DNA of 64,000 nucleotides. Source: Paraburkholderia sp. ZP32-5. GTDB taxonomy: Bacteria; Pseudomonadota; Gammaproteobacteria; Burkholderiales; Burkholderiaceae. The notes under the pieces were generated by a model, which saw only the letters and a list, made by a program, of their open reading frames with translations, did not search any database and was not told the origin of the DNA. Where the stretch lies: positions 248,001 to 312,000 of the forward strand of contig NZ_JAJEJP010000002.1 of NCBI RefSeq assembly GCF_021390495.1. Reading direction: 5' to 3'. This document shows positions 9,085 through 17,194 of the stretch, in pieces. Position 1 is the first letter of the stretch; every line of letters starts with the position of its first letter. The position numbers and the translations under genes were made by a program.

Positions 9085-9286
9085 GGCAGCTTCGGAATGG
9101 ATATGACCCATGAGGGCGCCCAAGCGCGGCACGAGGTCGCGCAGCGATATTGGCCGCCTTCGCAAAGCGCATATCGTACCGGAATAAATTTCGGGCCCCG
9201 AGCAATCCGGCGGTCAAAATTTCACTGATGTTCGCTTTTTTCGTAATGGTCAGTAAGCGCCTGGTAAGCGGCCGGGCAAGCGCGCA

Positions 9287-9304
9287 GCCGGCTATCTAGC
9301 CGGC
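9287..9304. repeat. Short perfect inverted repeat
   Basis: GCCGGCTA and TAGCCGGC are separated by two bases, downstream of the GFA gene (ends 9333, minus) and upstream of the cyclase gene. It lacks a T-run on either strand. It could act as a weak terminator or a protein site; the role is unknown. Confidence 0.4.
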
Positions 9305-9332
9305 CGGCAGGTGCGAGCGGTGAGTGCGCGGA

Positions 9333-9740
9333 TCAGAGATGCCGGCATTGCGCCGGCGGATTGCCCCAATCATCGTGCAGGCCGTCGTGGTAGGTGATGG
9401 GCGCATTCAGTGCTTCGTCGATGTCGAGCCCTTCGATGCACAGGATGTTGATGTTGATATACGGGTACCCCGTTCCGTTCGGCATATCGATGCGATCGAA
9501 TACGTGCACGCCGCAACGTTTGCAGAACGGATGACGCGCGACCGGATTGTTGCCGCGATATTCCGTCAGCGCGGTTTCATCGGCAAGGAGACGAAACTCT
9601 TCCGGGCGAACCTTGACGTTCCAGAATCGCAGTCTGCTGCAAAAGCTGCAATTGCACTTCGACGTACCTTTGCCGAAATCGATTCGGGCTTCGAACCTGA
9701 TCGATTGGCAATGGCAGCTTCCATGATATGTGCGCAGCAT
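9333..9740 (-). CDS. GFA-family (CENP-V/GFA) zinc protein
   Basis: 135 residues, the usual size. Zinc-binding cysteines are in the family arrangement: CHC near residue 9, CNCSFC near 29-34 and CKRCG near 73-76. The fold is shared with glutathione-dependent formaldehyde-activating enzyme, but most members have no proven activity on formaldehyde. A formaldehyde role is therefore not claimed. It is a single gene with no partner in the immediate neighbourhood. Confidence 0.88.
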   Translation of the reverse strand: MLRTYHGSCHCQSIRFEARIDFGKGTSKCNCSFCSRLRFWNVKVRPEEFRLLADETALTEYRGNNPVARHPFCKRCGVHVFDRIDMPNGTGYPYININILCIEGLDIDEALNAPITYHDGLHDDWGNPPAQCRHL

Positions 9741-10090
9741 GGAGTTCTCCGGTGATGGCAGAGCCCATGCTGTCGCATGGCTTCGAGGTCGTCAAGCACG
9801 TCACTCGATGTCGATCGGCACGCATGTGCGAGTACTCAAATTTCCGTTGTGTCGGCACGAGTAAGCACCTAGTCTTTAGTCGATCGCGCGTGGTCCAATT
9901 TCCAACTACTCATGCCAGCGCGCCAACGCAGTCAATCCAATTTCAGTTCTATTTTGCGTGACGATTTGATGACGTCAGCGTGATGTGGCGCGCGTCCGAG
10001 ACTGTCGATCAATGCGCATGCAAGTGCAGCATCCGGCGAAATGCTGTTCGCGGCATTTCGGAATAGCGAAGTGATGAATCAGGGACGAGT
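9741..10090. other. Gene-free gap between divergent GFA and PLD-like genes
   Basis: 350 bases. No open frame in this stretch has a ribosome-binding site and credible protein sequence. The last part carries AGGGACGAGT just before the ATG at 10091. Promoters for both flanking genes are expected here, but I see no clear -35/-10 pair. Confidence 0.5.
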
Positions 10091-11752
10091 ATGCGAAACA
10101 AAGTGACGCATGGCGGTTTGACCGCACAGGCTGTGGCTGGAACACATGTCGTTCTGCTCGGATGGGATGTCGAGTCGGAACTGGAAGCCGGCCTGTTGGG
10201 ATTCGCTATTCAGCGAACCGATCACACCGAAGGCGAAACATACTGGCTACGCGGAATGAAAACGTTTTCAGCTACGACGCCCAAACTTCCGGCAGGCGGC
10301 ACTGCATCGAGTCAAGACCAACCCTTCCAGTCATTTCAATGGGGTGACTACTCCGCGAAGCCCGCGCATAAGTACACGTACACGTTGATTGCGATGTACG
10401 GCAAGCCTGGCGCATTAGAGAAAGGCGTTTCGGTGGATATTTCGATCGACACCGAAGTCGAGGACGGCGATAGCCACAGCGTCTATTTCAATCGCGGCGC
10501 GATCGCTTCGCAGGAGTACGCGCGCCGCTTCCAGGACAAGGCGCCCGATGTGGTCGGCCAGGCCGCATACGACTGGCTATCGCGCGGTCTGCTCGAAGCG
10601 ATTACGCGTTTCATCGGCAAGGCCACCGATCATACGTTCGCGCTGCGTGTTGCCATTTACGAGTTTCAATGGCCAGCGGTTCTCGATGCGCTGAAGGCAG
10701 CTTCGACGCGCGGCGTCGACGTGAAGGTGATTTTCGATGCAATCGAAAACGCGAAAGAAGATCCCGTTGCCAAAAACGAGGAAGCGATAGCACACGCCGG
10801 TATCGAGAACATTTGCCACGGCTTTACCAATGGCAAGATCATGCATAACAAGTTCATCGTGTTGATGAAAGACGATATTGCAATTGAAGTACTCACCGGC
10901 TCGACCAATTACACCGAGAACGGCATTTTCGGTCACTTGAATTGCGCGCACGTGGTGAGCGATAAAGCCGTAGCCGGCACATACCTTCAGTATTGGAGCG
11001 AGCTGTCGAAGAACCCGACGCTTGCGGAAATACGCAGCTGGGACGACGAGACAACGCCCGCTCCGAACGTACCGCCTGTTGAAGGGACCGGCCAGGTGTT
11101 CTCTCCGCAAAAAGGCACCGCGACGCTGACGACCTACGCGAATATCGCGGCGCTGGCCAAACGTGCGTTGTTCATGACTTTCGCGTTCGGGATGAATGCG
11201 GACTTCGTGCCGGTCTATAAGGAAGGCGGCGATGTATTGAGGTTTGCGCTGATGGACAAGGAAGGCACCGGTAAAGGCATCGCCGCCGCTAAAGAGCAAA
11301 TTGCGGAAATCCGCAAGGTCAATGGCGCTGTCGTTGCAATCGGTCAGAACATCGCGACGAACGAATTCGATCACTGGTTGCGCGAACGCGATGGTCTGGC
11401 GCCGGGCGAATACGTGCGCTGGGTCCACACGAAGTTCATGCTGGTCGATCCGCTTTCGGACGATCCGATCGTCATTACCGGTTCGGCGAACTTCAGCAAC
11501 GCGAGTGTCGAAACCAATCATGAGAACATGCTCGTGATTCGCGGCGACAAGCGCGTCGCGGATATCTACCTGGGCGAGTTCATGCGGCAATTCTCCAGCT
11601 ATGCGTTCAGAGACGCAGTCGCGGCCTCGAATGCCGACGATCCGGAGAACTTCGAGCGGCAATCTCTTACCGCCGACAATACGTGGATCAATCGCTACGG
11701 AAAGCCCGGCTCGGCAGGGGCATTGCGTCGCAGCTATTTCGCGGGCGAGTAA
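10091..11752 (+). CDS. Phospholipase D-like domain protein
   Basis: 553 residues with two HKD motifs: His252 in HNKFIVLMKDD followed by GSTNYTENG, and His446 in HTKFMLVD followed by GSANFSNAS. Two such motifs form one active site in the PLD superfamily, which covers phospholipases, nucleases and lipid synthases. No signal peptide is visible, so a cytoplasmic enzyme or an effector exported by another route is possible. The first 160 residues are a beta-rich region without a motif I know. Substrate is unknown. A short hairpin at 11798-11823 follows the gene. Confidence 0.88.
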   Translation: MRNKVTHGGLTAQAVAGTHVVLLGWDVESELEAGLLGFAIQRTDHTEGETYWLRGMKTFSATTPKLPAGGTASSQDQPFQSFQWGDYSAKPAHKYTYTLIAMYGKPGALEKGVSVDISIDTEVEDGDSHSVYFNRGAIASQEYARRFQDKAPDVVGQAAYDWLSRGLLEAITRFIGKATDHTFALRVAIYEFQWPAVLDALKAASTRGVDVKVIFDAIENAKEDPVAKNEEAIAHAGIENICHGFTNGKIMHNKFIVLMKDDIAIEVLTGSTNYTENGIFGHLNCAHVVSDKAVAGTYLQYWSELSKNPTLAEIRSWDDETTPAPNVPPVEGTGQVFSPQKGTATLTTYANIAALAKRALFMTFAFGMNADFVPVYKEGGDVLRFALMDKEGTGKGIAAAKEQIAEIRKVNGAVVAIGQNIATNEFDHWLRERDGLAPGEYVRWVHTKFMLVDPLSDDPIVITGSANFSNASVETNHENMLVIRGDKRVADIYLGEFMRQFSSYAFRDAVAASNADDPENFERQSLTADNTWINRYGKPGSAGALRRSYFAGE

Positions 11753-12173
11753 ATTCTTCGGCGGACGGCTGACCGCAGATGTCCGGATGAGATGAGTGGG
11801 GTTGGGCGTTCGAAACCAACCCCGCTTGCGCTCGCCAGCCCCGGCAAATCCGTGCGCTACCGTACAAACGCCGCGTGAGCAGACGCCCATGATCTGCCGA
11901 TAGACATCTTCGCCGTCATGGTCCCGCGAAGAGCAACACATAGTCCGGCTATCATCTGTGGATACGGCGTCGACGCCAGGCCGATCGGCACCGCACGTCG
12001 AGCTGCTGTATTGGTCGCTTACGAACATCGCGCAGCTATTGCCAGAGGCGCCGAAGTTCGTCACTCTTAAGAATTCGGTGTTGATCACCGAGATTTTCCG
12101 GACCCGTGTCGGACCGTTGTTGAAAGCCCTGGGGCGGGTCTTCCGCTTAACCCCTACTTCACAGGACGGCAAT
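11753..12173. other. Gene-free gap with a hairpin (11798-11823)
   Basis: The gap holds an 8-bp perfect stem (GGGGTTGG / CCAACCCC, loop 10 bases) at 11798-11823, a likely weak terminator of the PLD-like gene although it lacks a T-run. The frame of the next gene is open back to 11958, but that lead-in has no ribosome-binding site and no similarity to peroxiredoxins, so it is treated as non-coding. Confidence 0.5.
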
Positions 12174-12830
12174 ATGTCACTCCGCATCAATGACGTCGCG
12201 CCCAATTTCACCGCGCGCACCACGCAAGGCACCATCGATTTCCATGACTGGATTGGAGACCAGTGGGCCATCCTGTTTTCGCATCCGAAGGATTTCACGC
12301 CGGTCTGCACCACTGAACTGGGCTACATGGCGAAGATCGAGCCGGAGTTTGCGAAGCGCAATGCCAAGCTGATCGGCCTGTCGGTCGATCCGGTCGAAGA
12401 CCACGAGAAGTGGGCCGCCGACATCGAGGAAACCCAGGGCGCCGCTGTTAAGTATCCGATGATCGGCGACACCGATCTGGCGGTCGCGAAGCTGTACAAC
12501 ATGCTGCCGGCCGACGAAGCCGGCACCAGCGAAGGGCGCACCGCCGCCACCAACGCGACCGTACGCTCGGTCTTTATCGTCGGTCCGGACAAGAAGATCA
12601 AGCTGATGCTGACTTATCCGATGACCACCGGCCGCAACTTCGACGAAATCCTGCGCGTGCTCGATTCGATGCAATTGACCGCGAAACACCGGGTGGCGAC
12701 GCCGGTCAACTGGAAGCAGGGCGACGACGTGATCATCACCGGGGCAGTCAGCAACGAAGAAGCGCAGCAGCTGTTCCCGGGCTTCAAGACCATCAAGCCG
12801 TATTTGCGCACCACCAAGCAGCCAGGCTGA
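12174..12830 (+). CDS. 1-Cys peroxiredoxin (Prx6/AhpE-type)
   Basis: 218 residues from the ATG at 12174, preceded by AGGACGG. The peroxidatic cysteine is Cys45 in FTPVCTTEL. The length and the C-terminal segment ending in FKTIKPYLR match the Prx6 group, which reduces H2O2 and organic or sulfur-based peroxides. The gene is 61 bases upstream of a persulfide dioxygenase-rhodanese gene on the same strand, so the two probably form a small operon for handling reactive sulfur or peroxide. Confidence 0.93.
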   Translation: MSLRINDVAPNFTARTTQGTIDFHDWIGDQWAILFSHPKDFTPVCTTELGYMAKIEPEFAKRNAKLIGLSVDPVEDHEKWAADIEETQGAAVKYPMIGDTDLAVAKLYNMLPADEAGTSEGRTAATNATVRSVFIVGPDKKIKLMLTYPMTTGRNFDEILRVLDSMQLTAKHRVATPVNWKQGDDVIITGAVSNEEAQQLFPGFKTIKPYLRTTKQPG

Positions 12831-12891
12831 AATGCGGGCGCGGCGCGCCCTTGCGGGCCGTCGCCGTGCCTTCTTTCCTCAGAGGTTCGCA

Positions 12892-13956
12892 ATGATCTTT
12901 CGTCAGCTATTCGATCCGGTCTCGTCCACTTACACCTATCTGTTGGGCGACAGCGGCGAAGCGCTGCTGATCGATTCCGTCTACGAGCAGGTGCCGCGGG
13001 ACCTGGCGCTTCTGGAGGAGCTGGGCCTGCGGCTGTTCGCCACGCTCGATACGCATGTGCATGCCGACCATGTGACCGGCGCGTGGCGCCTGCGTCAACG
13101 TTGCGGCAGCGATATCGCGCTGGCCGCGGTGGTCGAGGCCGACGGTCCGACGCGGCTGCTGCGGCACGGCGAGCGCATCGATTTCGGCACGCGTCATCTG
13201 ACCGTGCGCGCGACGCCTGGGCATACCAATGGTTGCCTCACCTATGTGCTGGACGATCAGAGCATGGCCTTCACCGGCGACAGTCTGCTGATTCGCGGCT
13301 GCGGCCGCACCGATTTCCAGCAGGGCAGTCCGGAGCAACTGTTCGCCTCCGTGCGCGAGCAGATCCTGTCGTTACCCGACAATTGCCTGCTTTATCCGGC
13401 GCACGATTATCGCGGCATCACTGTGACGAGCGTCGCCGAAGAGCGGCGTTTCAATCCGCGCCTCGGTGGCGACGTGGATATCGGCGACTTCACCGGTTAT
13501 ATGAATAACCTGAACTTGCCGCATCCGAAGTTGATGGCCGTGGCGGTGCCCGCGAATCTGCGCTGCGGAAAGCCGGAGGGCGGCCCGGATCCGGCGGAAA
13601 CGCCGGACTGGGCGCCGCTGACGCTGCGCTTTAGCGGGGTATGGGAAATCGAGCCGATGGCGCTGCTCGAACATGGCGCGGCGTTTCAGATCGTCGACGT
13701 GCGCGAGGCGCCGGAATTCATCGATCGTCTGGGGCATTTGCCGGGTGCGAGGCTGGTGCCGTTATCGCAACTGATGTCGCGCATCGATGAGCTGGATCGC
13801 GAGCGCCCGGTCGTCGCGGTGTGCCGCTCTGGAGTGCGCTCGGCTCAGGCGAGCGTGCTGTTGAGTAAAGCGGGTTTTGGCAAGGTGGCTAATCTTGCTG
13901 GCGGGATGTTGCGGTGGAAAATCGAAGGGCTGCCGGTAGCTTCGGATAGTGTTTGA
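12892..13956 (+). CDS. Persulfide dioxygenase-rhodanese fusion (PRF type)
   Basis: 354 residues from the ATG at 12892 with AGAGG upstream. Residues 1-240 are an ETHE1-like metallo-beta-lactamase fold: THVHADH with His55, His57, Asp59 and His60, then GHTNGC and a YPAHDY motif, giving the mononuclear iron site of persulfide dioxygenases. Residues about 255-354 are a rhodanese domain with Cys311 in the loop CRSGVRSA. The same fusion was studied in Burkholderia phytofirmans (PRF), which couples glutathione persulfide oxidation to thiosulfate formation. Activity is inferred from the intact motifs. It follows the peroxiredoxin gene closely. Confidence 0.92.
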   Translation: MIFRQLFDPVSSTYTYLLGDSGEALLIDSVYEQVPRDLALLEELGLRLFATLDTHVHADHVTGAWRLRQRCGSDIALAAVVEADGPTRLLRHGERIDFGTRHLTVRATPGHTNGCLTYVLDDQSMAFTGDSLLIRGCGRTDFQQGSPEQLFASVREQILSLPDNCLLYPAHDYRGITVTSVAEERRFNPRLGGDVDIGDFTGYMNNLNLPHPKLMAVAVPANLRCGKPEGGPDPAETPDWAPLTLRFSGVWEIEPMALLEHGAAFQIVDVREAPEFIDRLGHLPGARLVPLSQLMSRIDELDRERPVVAVCRSGVRSAQASVLLSKAGFGKVANLAGGMLRWKIEGLPVASDSV

Positions 13957-14659
13957 AATAGAGTTGTATGCGGGCTGTCAGCGCTTTACCCCGAAAGACC
14001 GCACGGGTTGGGCAACCGGCGGGATGGCGGGAATATAAAAATGAGAAAATGCCGGGTGCGGTTAATCGATTGCAAATGCGTGTGATTAATCAAGAACGAA
14101 TTAATTGCCTGTGTTTGTTTTGCCCGTATCGGGGCCTTACAAAGTTTTTCGAAAAATTCATAAATTCAGGTGAATATTCATTGATTCAATTTGATTTTAT
14201 TTTATGAGCTGCTAATCGGATTTATTCGTTGATTATGCGGAAAACCTGCCCGCAACTTCATCGCGGCATCGCAATCACCTGACGTCAGCACCCGGTTCAG
14301 CGTGATGCCAAGCCCGCCCTTGCGCATCGAATTCCGCTCTCAACCCGGCGCGGCGGACCTTGCGCGGGTGTCGGATGTAAATTAATATTGCCTTACAAAA
14401 ATATTTCGAAAAGACTTCACTCTCGCTATTCCCAATCCTACATATTGCCCACGCGCAAGTAGCAAATCCATATTTCATTTCGATGAATCACTTCGTTTTG
14501 TGATCTGTAAACCCTTGTAAAAAAGCGACTTCAGTAAAGACTACATGTCATAAAAAGGGAACATAGTCGCTCGATAATCTCGCTGCATAAAAATTCACGG
14601 ATGTATTCCGTTTCGGGCGGCAATAGCAGTCTTGTTTTCAAACCAATAGGGGTCCCACA
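13957..14659. other. AT-rich gene-free region upstream of phosphoesterase 2
   Basis: About 700 bases, clearly lower in G+C than the flanks from about 14030 on. Open frames here (for example 13968-14207 plus and 14275-14478 minus) have atypical codon use and no ribosome-binding site. A degenerate direct repeat occurs twice: GCCTTACAAA followed a few bases later by TTTCGAAAA and TTCA, at 14134-14160 and 14390-14419. These may be regulator sites or remnants of an old duplication. Promoters for the 14660 gene are expected at the right end. Confidence 0.5.
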
Positions 14660-16996
14660 ATGCCGGTCAGTCCACGTACCACCCTTCTTCTAACCTCCAT
14701 CGCGGCAGCCTGCGTGCTGTCTGCTTGCGGCGGCAGCGACGATAACTCGTCGACGGCCAGCAACGGTGGCGGTAACAACAACCCGACGCCGACGACGTTC
14801 TCCGGTGTCGTGGCCGCTACGAACTTCGTGCCGGGCAATACGACGGGTAATCCGACGATCAAGGCTGGCTACTACGCCGGCGCGACCGTGTGCCTCGATG
14901 CCAACGGCAACGGCAAGTGCGATACGGGTGAAGCGAGCGCGACGACCGACAGCAAGGGTCACTTCTCGCTGCAATCGACGGCAACCGGTCAACTGATCGC
15001 CGACGTCAGCACGAAGGCCACCAACACGGCCAGCGGCGGCGCGGTTGCCAGCCACCTGATTCTGCGCGCTTCGGCTGCGCAGATCACCGACCAGGGCGAC
15101 GCAAACATCGTGATCAGCCCGATGTCGAGCGAAGTGCAGCGTCTGGTCGAAGCGAACGGCTCGACCTACGCGACTGAGAAGGCCAACCTGTCGAAGCGCA
15201 TGACCGGCCCGAGCCTCGGCGCATCGTCGGTGACGGTTGCCGCAGCGGACGTGCTCGGCGACGTCAACAAGCTGACGGGCGCCGAACAGCAAGCCATGCT
15301 GTTCGAAAACAATCAGCTCGAGAACCGCTATACGTACGCGACGACCAAGCTCGATCGCGGCGATCTGTACCCGGATAACCTCGCGGTGAAGGGCGGCGAT
15401 CCGTCGCTCGTCGGCCAGTCGGGCGTGAGCACGGCAACGGCCGTCAAGCCGACGCAGACGCAGGCTCCGATTACGTTCGCACAGTCGCAGCAGGCTGCGT
15501 TCAACATCGAAGGCATTCCGCGCTACGACAACATCTTCATCGTGATGCTGGAGAACAAGAGCACGAACACGATTCTCGGTTCGCAGTTCGCTCCGAACAT
15601 CAACAAGCTGTTGGCGGCCAACAACAACTTCCCGACCTACTACGCAACGGGTAACCCGAGCGAGCCGAACTACACGGCACTCGGCGGCGCGGACGACTGG
15701 GGTATCACCGACGACAGCTGGTGGGGTTGCGGTGCAGGCGCTCCGGGTTCGGGCACGAACGGTGCGCCGACGGACGTCGCATTCGCGGGCGGCACGGCAT
15801 CGGACGGCCAGCCGCTGGTCGCGACCGGCGCAACGCCGCCGCTCGACAGCGCGCACCTTTCGAGCTTCGGCGGCGCGAGCTGTAACGTCGGCGCGAGCGC
15901 GAACCACAACGTGCAGGCACCGAGCCTGTTCACGCTGGTATCGCAGGCCGGCATGAACTGGCGTACGTACAGCGAATCGATGAACCCGGGTCAGGACCCG
16001 CGCGCGGACAGCATCACCGATCCGGCCGTGACGGGCACCTACACGGGTCCGGGCGCAGTGGCGGGTTCGGGTCCGTTCGCGATCGCGGGCGGTCTGTACA
16101 AGACTAAGCACCACCCGGGCATGGCTTACCAGAGCACGCGTAACCTGCCGGAGTTCATGGCGGATAACCGTACGGTGTTCGGTACGCAATTCACGCCTGC
16201 TGAGTACGCGAACCAGACGGTCTACAAGGTTCCGACCGGGTATAACTTTGACCAGTTGAGCACCGACCTCGCCACCGGCGACGTGGGTAACCTGAACTTC
16301 ATCATGCCGGACCAGTGCGACGACATGCACAGCGTCGGTTCGGATCCGTCGTGCGCGGGCACCAACATCATCCAGCGTGGTGACGCTTACGTTCAGTTGC
16401 TCGTCAACAAGATCGAAGCATCGCCGCTGTGGATGAACCGTCAGCGCAAGGTTGCGATCGTCGTGATGTTCGACGAAGGCGGCGGCACCAGCACCTCGTG
16501 CTGCGGCTGGAACACGTCGGCGGCCAGCAACGACCAGCCGCTGCAGCAGAACGCGGACGGTACGTTCTCGCCGGTCGCGACGCCGCTGACCAAGTACTCG
16601 GGCGGCAACCATGGTCACGGCAACTCGATCTTCGGCATTCTGACGAACCAGCAGACCGCGTCGACGGGCACGACGGACAGCGATGCGTACAGCCACTTCT
16701 CGCTGGTGCGTACGATGCAGGACATGTTCCAGATTGGCGATCCGCAGAAGCCGGGTACGTACCTGAGCCGCGCGAAGTACACGGAATCGTTCATCGCTCA
16801 GAACATCCTGAACCTGCCTGAATTCGCGAGCAGCGCGGATACGCACTTCGACTCGGTGCGTCCGATGAACCACGCTTACGTGATTCCGGCGACGTACACA
16901 CAGCGCCTGAACCCGGGTGACGTGAGCGGCACTTCGCTCTCGACCGCCCAGGTTGGTCCGGACAAGAATCAGATCAACGTCTGGACGCAGAAGTAA
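14660..16996 (+). CDS. Secreted phosphoesterase (AcpA / phospholipase C-like family) lipoprotein, copy 2
   Basis: 778 residues. Signal peptide with lipobox LSAC (Cys23), then a Ser/Asn/Gly linker. Around residue 80 is the same Asp/Asn loop seen in copy 1 (DANGNGKCDTGE). The catalytic region starts with NIFIVMLENKS (Glu298-Asn299) and continues with motifs of PF04185, including IMPDQCDDMH and VVMFDEGGG, and a C-terminal YSHFSLVRTMQDMF segment. It is about 145 residues longer than copy 1, mostly before the catalytic domain. The likely role is hydrolysis of phosphate esters outside the inner membrane. A MauG-like peroxidase follows 198 bases downstream, as for copy 1. Confidence 0.86.
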   Translation: MPVSPRTTLLLTSIAAACVLSACGGSDDNSSTASNGGGNNNPTPTTFSGVVAATNFVPGNTTGNPTIKAGYYAGATVCLDANGNGKCDTGEASATTDSKGHFSLQSTATGQLIADVSTKATNTASGGAVASHLILRASAAQITDQGDANIVISPMSSEVQRLVEANGSTYATEKANLSKRMTGPSLGASSVTVAAADVLGDVNKLTGAEQQAMLFENNQLENRYTYATTKLDRGDLYPDNLAVKGGDPSLVGQSGVSTATAVKPTQTQAPITFAQSQQAAFNIEGIPRYDNIFIVMLENKSTNTILGSQFAPNINKLLAANNNFPTYYATGNPSEPNYTALGGADDWGITDDSWWGCGAGAPGSGTNGAPTDVAFAGGTASDGQPLVATGATPPLDSAHLSSFGGASCNVGASANHNVQAPSLFTLVSQAGMNWRTYSESMNPGQDPRADSITDPAVTGTYTGPGAVAGSGPFAIAGGLYKTKHHPGMAYQSTRNLPEFMADNRTVFGTQFTPAEYANQTVYKVPTGYNFDQLSTDLATGDVGNLNFIMPDQCDDMHSVGSDPSCAGTNIIQRGDAYVQLLVNKIEASPLWMNRQRKVAIVVMFDEGGGTSTSCCGWNTSAASNDQPLQQNADGTFSPVATPLTKYSGGNHGHGNSIFGILTNQQTASTGTTDSDAYSHFSLVRTMQDMFQIGDPQKPGTYLSRAKYTESFIAQNILNLPEFASSADTHFDSVRPMNHAYVIPATYTQRLNPGDVSGTSLSTAQVGPDKNQINVWTQK

Positions 16997-17077
16997 GCAG
17001 AACGGGCAGCAGCGGGAGGCGCAAGCCGGCCTCCCGCCCTCACTCGAATTGACTCTTTCGTAATACCAGTCAATGCA

Positions 17078-17106
17078 TGGCAGGCCACGTTATGCGTGGC
17101 CTGCCA
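17078..17106 (+). repeat. Perfect 12-bp hairpin between phosphoesterase 2 and peroxidase 2
   Basis: TGGCAGGCCACG and its exact complement are separated by a 5-base loop. No T-run follows on either strand. It may be a processing or attenuation structure between the two genes, or part of a Rho-dependent terminator. A weaker GCGGGAGG/CCTCCCGC stem lies just upstream, at about 17014-17038. Confidence 0.6.
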
Positions 17107-17194
17107 GTTGCGTTGTGTGACATCCACGTTTGTCCGCTCTCCGTGCCGTTATCGAATAGAGCCGGCAAGGAAAACGGACTAGCAAGGAATCGAT

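Noticed and set aside
11958..12173. N-terminal extension of the peroxiredoxin
   Set aside because: The 72 extra codons have no family similarity, and AGGACGG precedes the ATG at 12174, which gives the normal Prx6 length.
14275..14478. 67-codon minus-strand frame in the AT-rich gap
   Set aside because: No ribosome-binding site, and the codon use and amino-acid composition do not look like a genome-typical protein.
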